64,000 bases of DNA from assembly GCA_947579665.1 (NCBI GenBank), contig OX388346.1, positions 91,700,615-91,764,614 of the forward strand. Direction: 5' to 3'. This stretch comes from Sympetrum striolatum (Eukaryota; Arthropoda; Insecta; Odonata; Libellulidae). A program made the translations under genes and the position numbers. This document shows, piece by piece, positions 61,307 to 64,000 of this stretch (position 1 is the stretch's first letter; each line of letters begins with the position of its first letter). The notes below the pieces were generated by a model. That model saw only the letters and a program-made list of their open reading frames with translations. It had not been told where the DNA came from and did no database searches.

Positions 61307-62545
61307 GTATCCGCCTTACGGACTTCTTTGGTACCTTTAATTATTTACAAATATTTAGGATGATTACGGTTTGTCCGCATCCCATGAGGAATCCCAAATA
61401 ATCATAAGAATCCTGTATAACTTTTCTTCTACGAAATACTAATTCGAATTACAGTCATAATTAATATGCCTGCAGTACCTGTGGATATCCTAAGATTCCC
61501 TTGTTTTGTGAAATTAAAAAGGCATTTTCTGGTTCGAACAATATACATGAGGGATTATTTTATGATATTAACACACAGGGAAGGAAGGCATTGATGTAGA
61601 GCTATTGCGATGAAATCACTCCGGAGATTTTGTCATTGTTCATTGCCTTTGTATTTATGGATTAAACGTTGATTACCCGAGTGTGAAAAACTCCTTCGAA
61701 AGGTATTACTTCTGAAATGAAATTGCAATTCAACGCCTAGGGAAATGAGGATTCGCTAGAAGCATTCCTATAAATCAAAATGAAAGTGATGACGAACGAG
61801 GCCATAAAGCGAAAAAACAAGGGCCCGAAGTGGCGAGATTGTAGGAACGTCAGAGGGAGTAACGAGGATATGAAATGGAGGAATTAGGGTGCATGGGGTT
61901 ATCGAGGGGGAGTATACACGGAAATAAAGGCGGAAATGTGGCGATGGGAAGAATTGGGATTTGAGAAAGTCGTTTGAGGAGTGCACACAAATGGAAGGCG
62001 TTCCACCTCAAGCACACACACATTTATATATAGAGAGGGGCGTTTGGAGGCACCCTCTTGCGTGTGTTTCGTGAGTCCCTCCACTCATACTCCCTTGCGT
62101 CAGGTTAGTTCTGTTTGTTTACCAATCTCCCTCTTCGCTCTCCCCCTTTCACGAATTTGTTGAATCTCGCGTGTTCTATCGCAACCCTATAATCCATCGC
62201 TTATCTGTGTTCGTACGTCATATCAGAAAGGATTTCCATCGGTTCACTCTGAGAAAACTAATGTCAATCGTAGTTTCCGGAATCTGTGTTTACTTCATAC
62301 AACTCGTTTATCAAAATCATATATGTATTTTATCCCAAAGATGAGGTTTTGTCGAATTATGGACGTTTTAGAGCCAAGAAAAGCTTCGCCTTCGAACTGA
62401 TGTATGTTTACGTTCTCAAAGAAGTATAAGCCATATTCCTATTGCTGTATAAAATATCTTTTCGTTCCTAAAAGTTGTTTATTTTGCAAAACTAGTTTCT
62501 GGCGCATTTCTGTATATTCCTGATTTAGGTAATCTATATCTATAT
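61307..62545. other. non-coding stretch
   Basis: No gene was recognised. Around 61780-62080 the sequence is GC-richer with short overlapping frames on both strands. A short acacacac/tatata run lies near 62010-62035. Confidence 0.4.
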
Positions 62546-62660
62546 ATATAATAAATCTGTAGAGGGGGTCGTGTCTGTACATTGATCCGATTTCAAAAAA
62601 AGTTGTATTGCTAGATACTGGGGTTGTTCCCGAGTCCGAAACAGGTTTTAGAAATTTTCA

Positions 62661-62703
<43 letters not shown>

Positions 62704-62950
62704 TACAGCATCACTCAAAAACTATCCAACCGATTTTGATGAAATTTGGTATGATGGTCATTTGTCATCCGGGGAGTGACATAGGCTACCTTTTATCCAC
62801 CTAGCTGTCTCCAGTTCGTCCCCAGTCGGGGTCAAAAATCTATTTCACGCTATAACTCTAAAGCTAAATATTTTCAAAATTTCAAAATTCGTATAATATT
62901 AAAAGTCTCCCTAGCGCAAATGATAGGCTAATTTTTGTTGACCCAACTGT
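62546..62950 (+). repeat. dispersed repeat with (TGTC)n microsatellite core
   Basis: A tatctatatatata start leads to a conserved-looking gtagagggggtcgtgtctg block, a (TGTC)n run of about 10.75 units at 62661-62703, then ccaaccgattttgatgaaat. This last phrase beside a GTCT repeat is a pattern I know from non-autonomous elements in many invertebrates. Superfamily is not settled and no terminal repeats or target duplication were found. Confidence 0.55.
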
Positions 62951-63225
62951 ACTCGGTTTGACTCCAGAGGGTCGAATAGTTTCCATAAGAAATACATGGG
63001 AAGACATTTTTATCATTTGCACGAAACCTTTCTTTAACAAAATTAAATTAGAAATAAAGGTCCTTTGAAACTAAAACTAACACCAAAACAAAGGAAATAG
63101 AATAAAGTTTTTTATTTTGGTCGTAGAATATTGCTTTCATTTCGAAGTTGTGAGAATTAGTAAGTTAAATACGAAAATTTTATGAGAATCTGATATTCTA
63201 AACAACCCGTCGTCAAGGCCAATCT
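62951..63225. repeat. dispersed repeat, copy 2 (pairs with 48925-49210)
   Basis: Aligns with 48925-49210 in the same orientation. Here it is contiguous with the (TGTC)n repeat on the left and the duplicated block on the right, so all three may be parts of one larger element. Confidence 0.6.
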
Positions 63226-63510
63226 CGATATCTTTAAATTCAAATTCGTTAGCATTAGCGCATCATCAACAACCAAGCTTTGTTTATAGCAACACCAGTG
63301 TTTGTTGATTCTTTACCTGAAATGAATTTTTATCGTCGGATTAAATGAATCAAAAGGAAAAGGTGCGAAATGACCTCAGCTGTCGAGGCACCTTCATAAT
63401 TACTACTACTGCATAAATTAATCTTCTTCCCTCATATAAAGTAATTATCTCTTCTTAGCTTGGTATGTTGATAACTTTTTCAATCTTATTTCCGCTCTAA
63501 ATAATAATCG
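63226..63510. repeat. right-end duplicated block, copy 1 (SINE-filled)
   Basis: The block from tcgatatctttaaattcaaa to tccgctctaaa is repeated at 63787-64000. Apart from the 63-bp SINE insertion and its target duplication the two copies are closely alike, with scattered substitutions. Confidence 0.75.
63343..63423 (+). mobile_element. SINE 3' fragment with target duplication
   Basis: The 63-bp insert 63352-63414 carries the same body as the SINE at 474-579 (GTGCGAAATGACCTCAGCTG, then an (ACT)n tail). Flanking AAATGAATC (63343-63351) and AAATTAATC (63415-63423) are a target duplication with one mismatch. The second copy of the host block, near 63920, lacks the insert and shows a single AAATGAATC. 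Confidence 0.8.
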
Positions 63511-63786
63511 TTTTATTTAGCGTCCCGCTGTGAATTTAATCTATAACGCTGAAGAATAAATCAATCAAGATATTTGAAATATCCCTGAATTCAGTGATTG
63601 CTTCCATTGAAGTATCAATAATTGGGCTAAATAAGCAGCAAGGAATGACAAGCCTTTTATAGCTGACTTGAAAGGTAAACGAATTTTGTACTTTTAGATA
63701 TAGAATGGGAAATTAAACCAAGGAATGTTTTATTGGATCATCTATTGGTGTGTTTAAGTATAGTTACTGTCCACCTACATCCACCT
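63511..63786. other. spacer between duplicated blocks
   Basis: AT-rich spacer; nothing recognised. A short duplicated ccacctac occurs just before the second block. Confidence 0.4.
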
Positions 63787-64000
63787 ACTCGATATCTTTA
63801 AATTTGAATTCAAATTCGTTAGCATACGCGCGACTGCAACAATCAAGCTTTATTTATAGCAACGCCAATATATATTGATTCTTTACGTGAAATTAATGTT
63901 TATCGTCGTGTTAAATGAATCTTCTTTTCTCATATAAAGTAATTATATCTTCTTAGCTTGGTAAGTTGATAACTTTCTCATTCTTAATTTCCGATCTAAA
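63787..64000. repeat. right-end duplicated block, copy 2 (empty site), cut by window end
   Basis: Same block as 63226-63510 in the same orientation, but without the SINE. It runs off the window end at the point matching the end of copy 1. Confidence 0.75.

Noticed and set aside
1..64000. CRISPR arrays, rRNA genes, bacterial operons
   Set aside because: No regularly spaced exact repeats, rRNA-like sequence or dense gene runs were seen; the 29.7-30.7 kb array is degenerate and eukaryotic in character.

Overview
The window looks like AT-rich nuclear DNA from an arthropod, most likely an insect with large introns. The reasons are one spliced exon of a metazoan regulatory gene, many tRNA-derived SINEs, CR1/L2-like LINE 3' ends, Penelope-like fragments and non-autonomous hAT, Tc1/mariner and piggyBac elements. 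There is no bacterial gene density and there are no operons. CG dinucleotides do not look depleted by eye. The species cannot be named from the sequence.

Gene content: one protein-coding exon is convincing, at 7460-8749 on the + strand. It encodes 430 residues ending in an eight-cysteine CXXC zinc finger of the TET/CXXC4/CXXC5 type and stops exactly at a phase-0 splice donor. In arthropods this domain belongs to Tet, the 5-methylcytosine/N6-methyladenine-associated dioxygenase. The catalytic exons (Cys-rich region and double-stranded beta-helix) were not found, so the remaining 55 kb reads as one very long intron, or an intron plus unrecognised small exons. A GC- and CpG-rich block at 1600-2720 is the best candidate for the upstream promoter and 5' UTR exon.

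Layout: 1-7446, putative promoter, first exon and intron, with one SINE near the left end; 7447-8749, Tet CXXC exon; 8750-64000, intronic or intergenic DNA. The last part is punctuated by CpG-rich islands near 15.1-15.6, 20.1-20.5, 26.7-27.1, 33.7-34.3 and 41.2-41.8 kb, some with promoter-like motifs. It also holds mobile elements: a 77-bp Tc1/mariner MITE, two hAT MITEs, five LINE fragments of related families, a degenerate higher-order tandem array at 29.7-30.7 kb, three tRNA-SINEs starting TACCGG, Penelope-like pieces at 42.2 and 58.1-58.6 kb, a complete 585-bp piggyBac-type MITE at 60.7-61.3 kb, and a duplicated repeat block at the right end where one copy carries a SINE and the other shows the empty site.

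How it fits together (inference): the 5' block and CXXC exon would make the DNA-targeting N-terminus of a long Tet isoform. The downstream CpG-rich islands are candidates for internal promoters of CXXC-less isoforms, an arrangement known for Tet genes. Transcript data would decide this.
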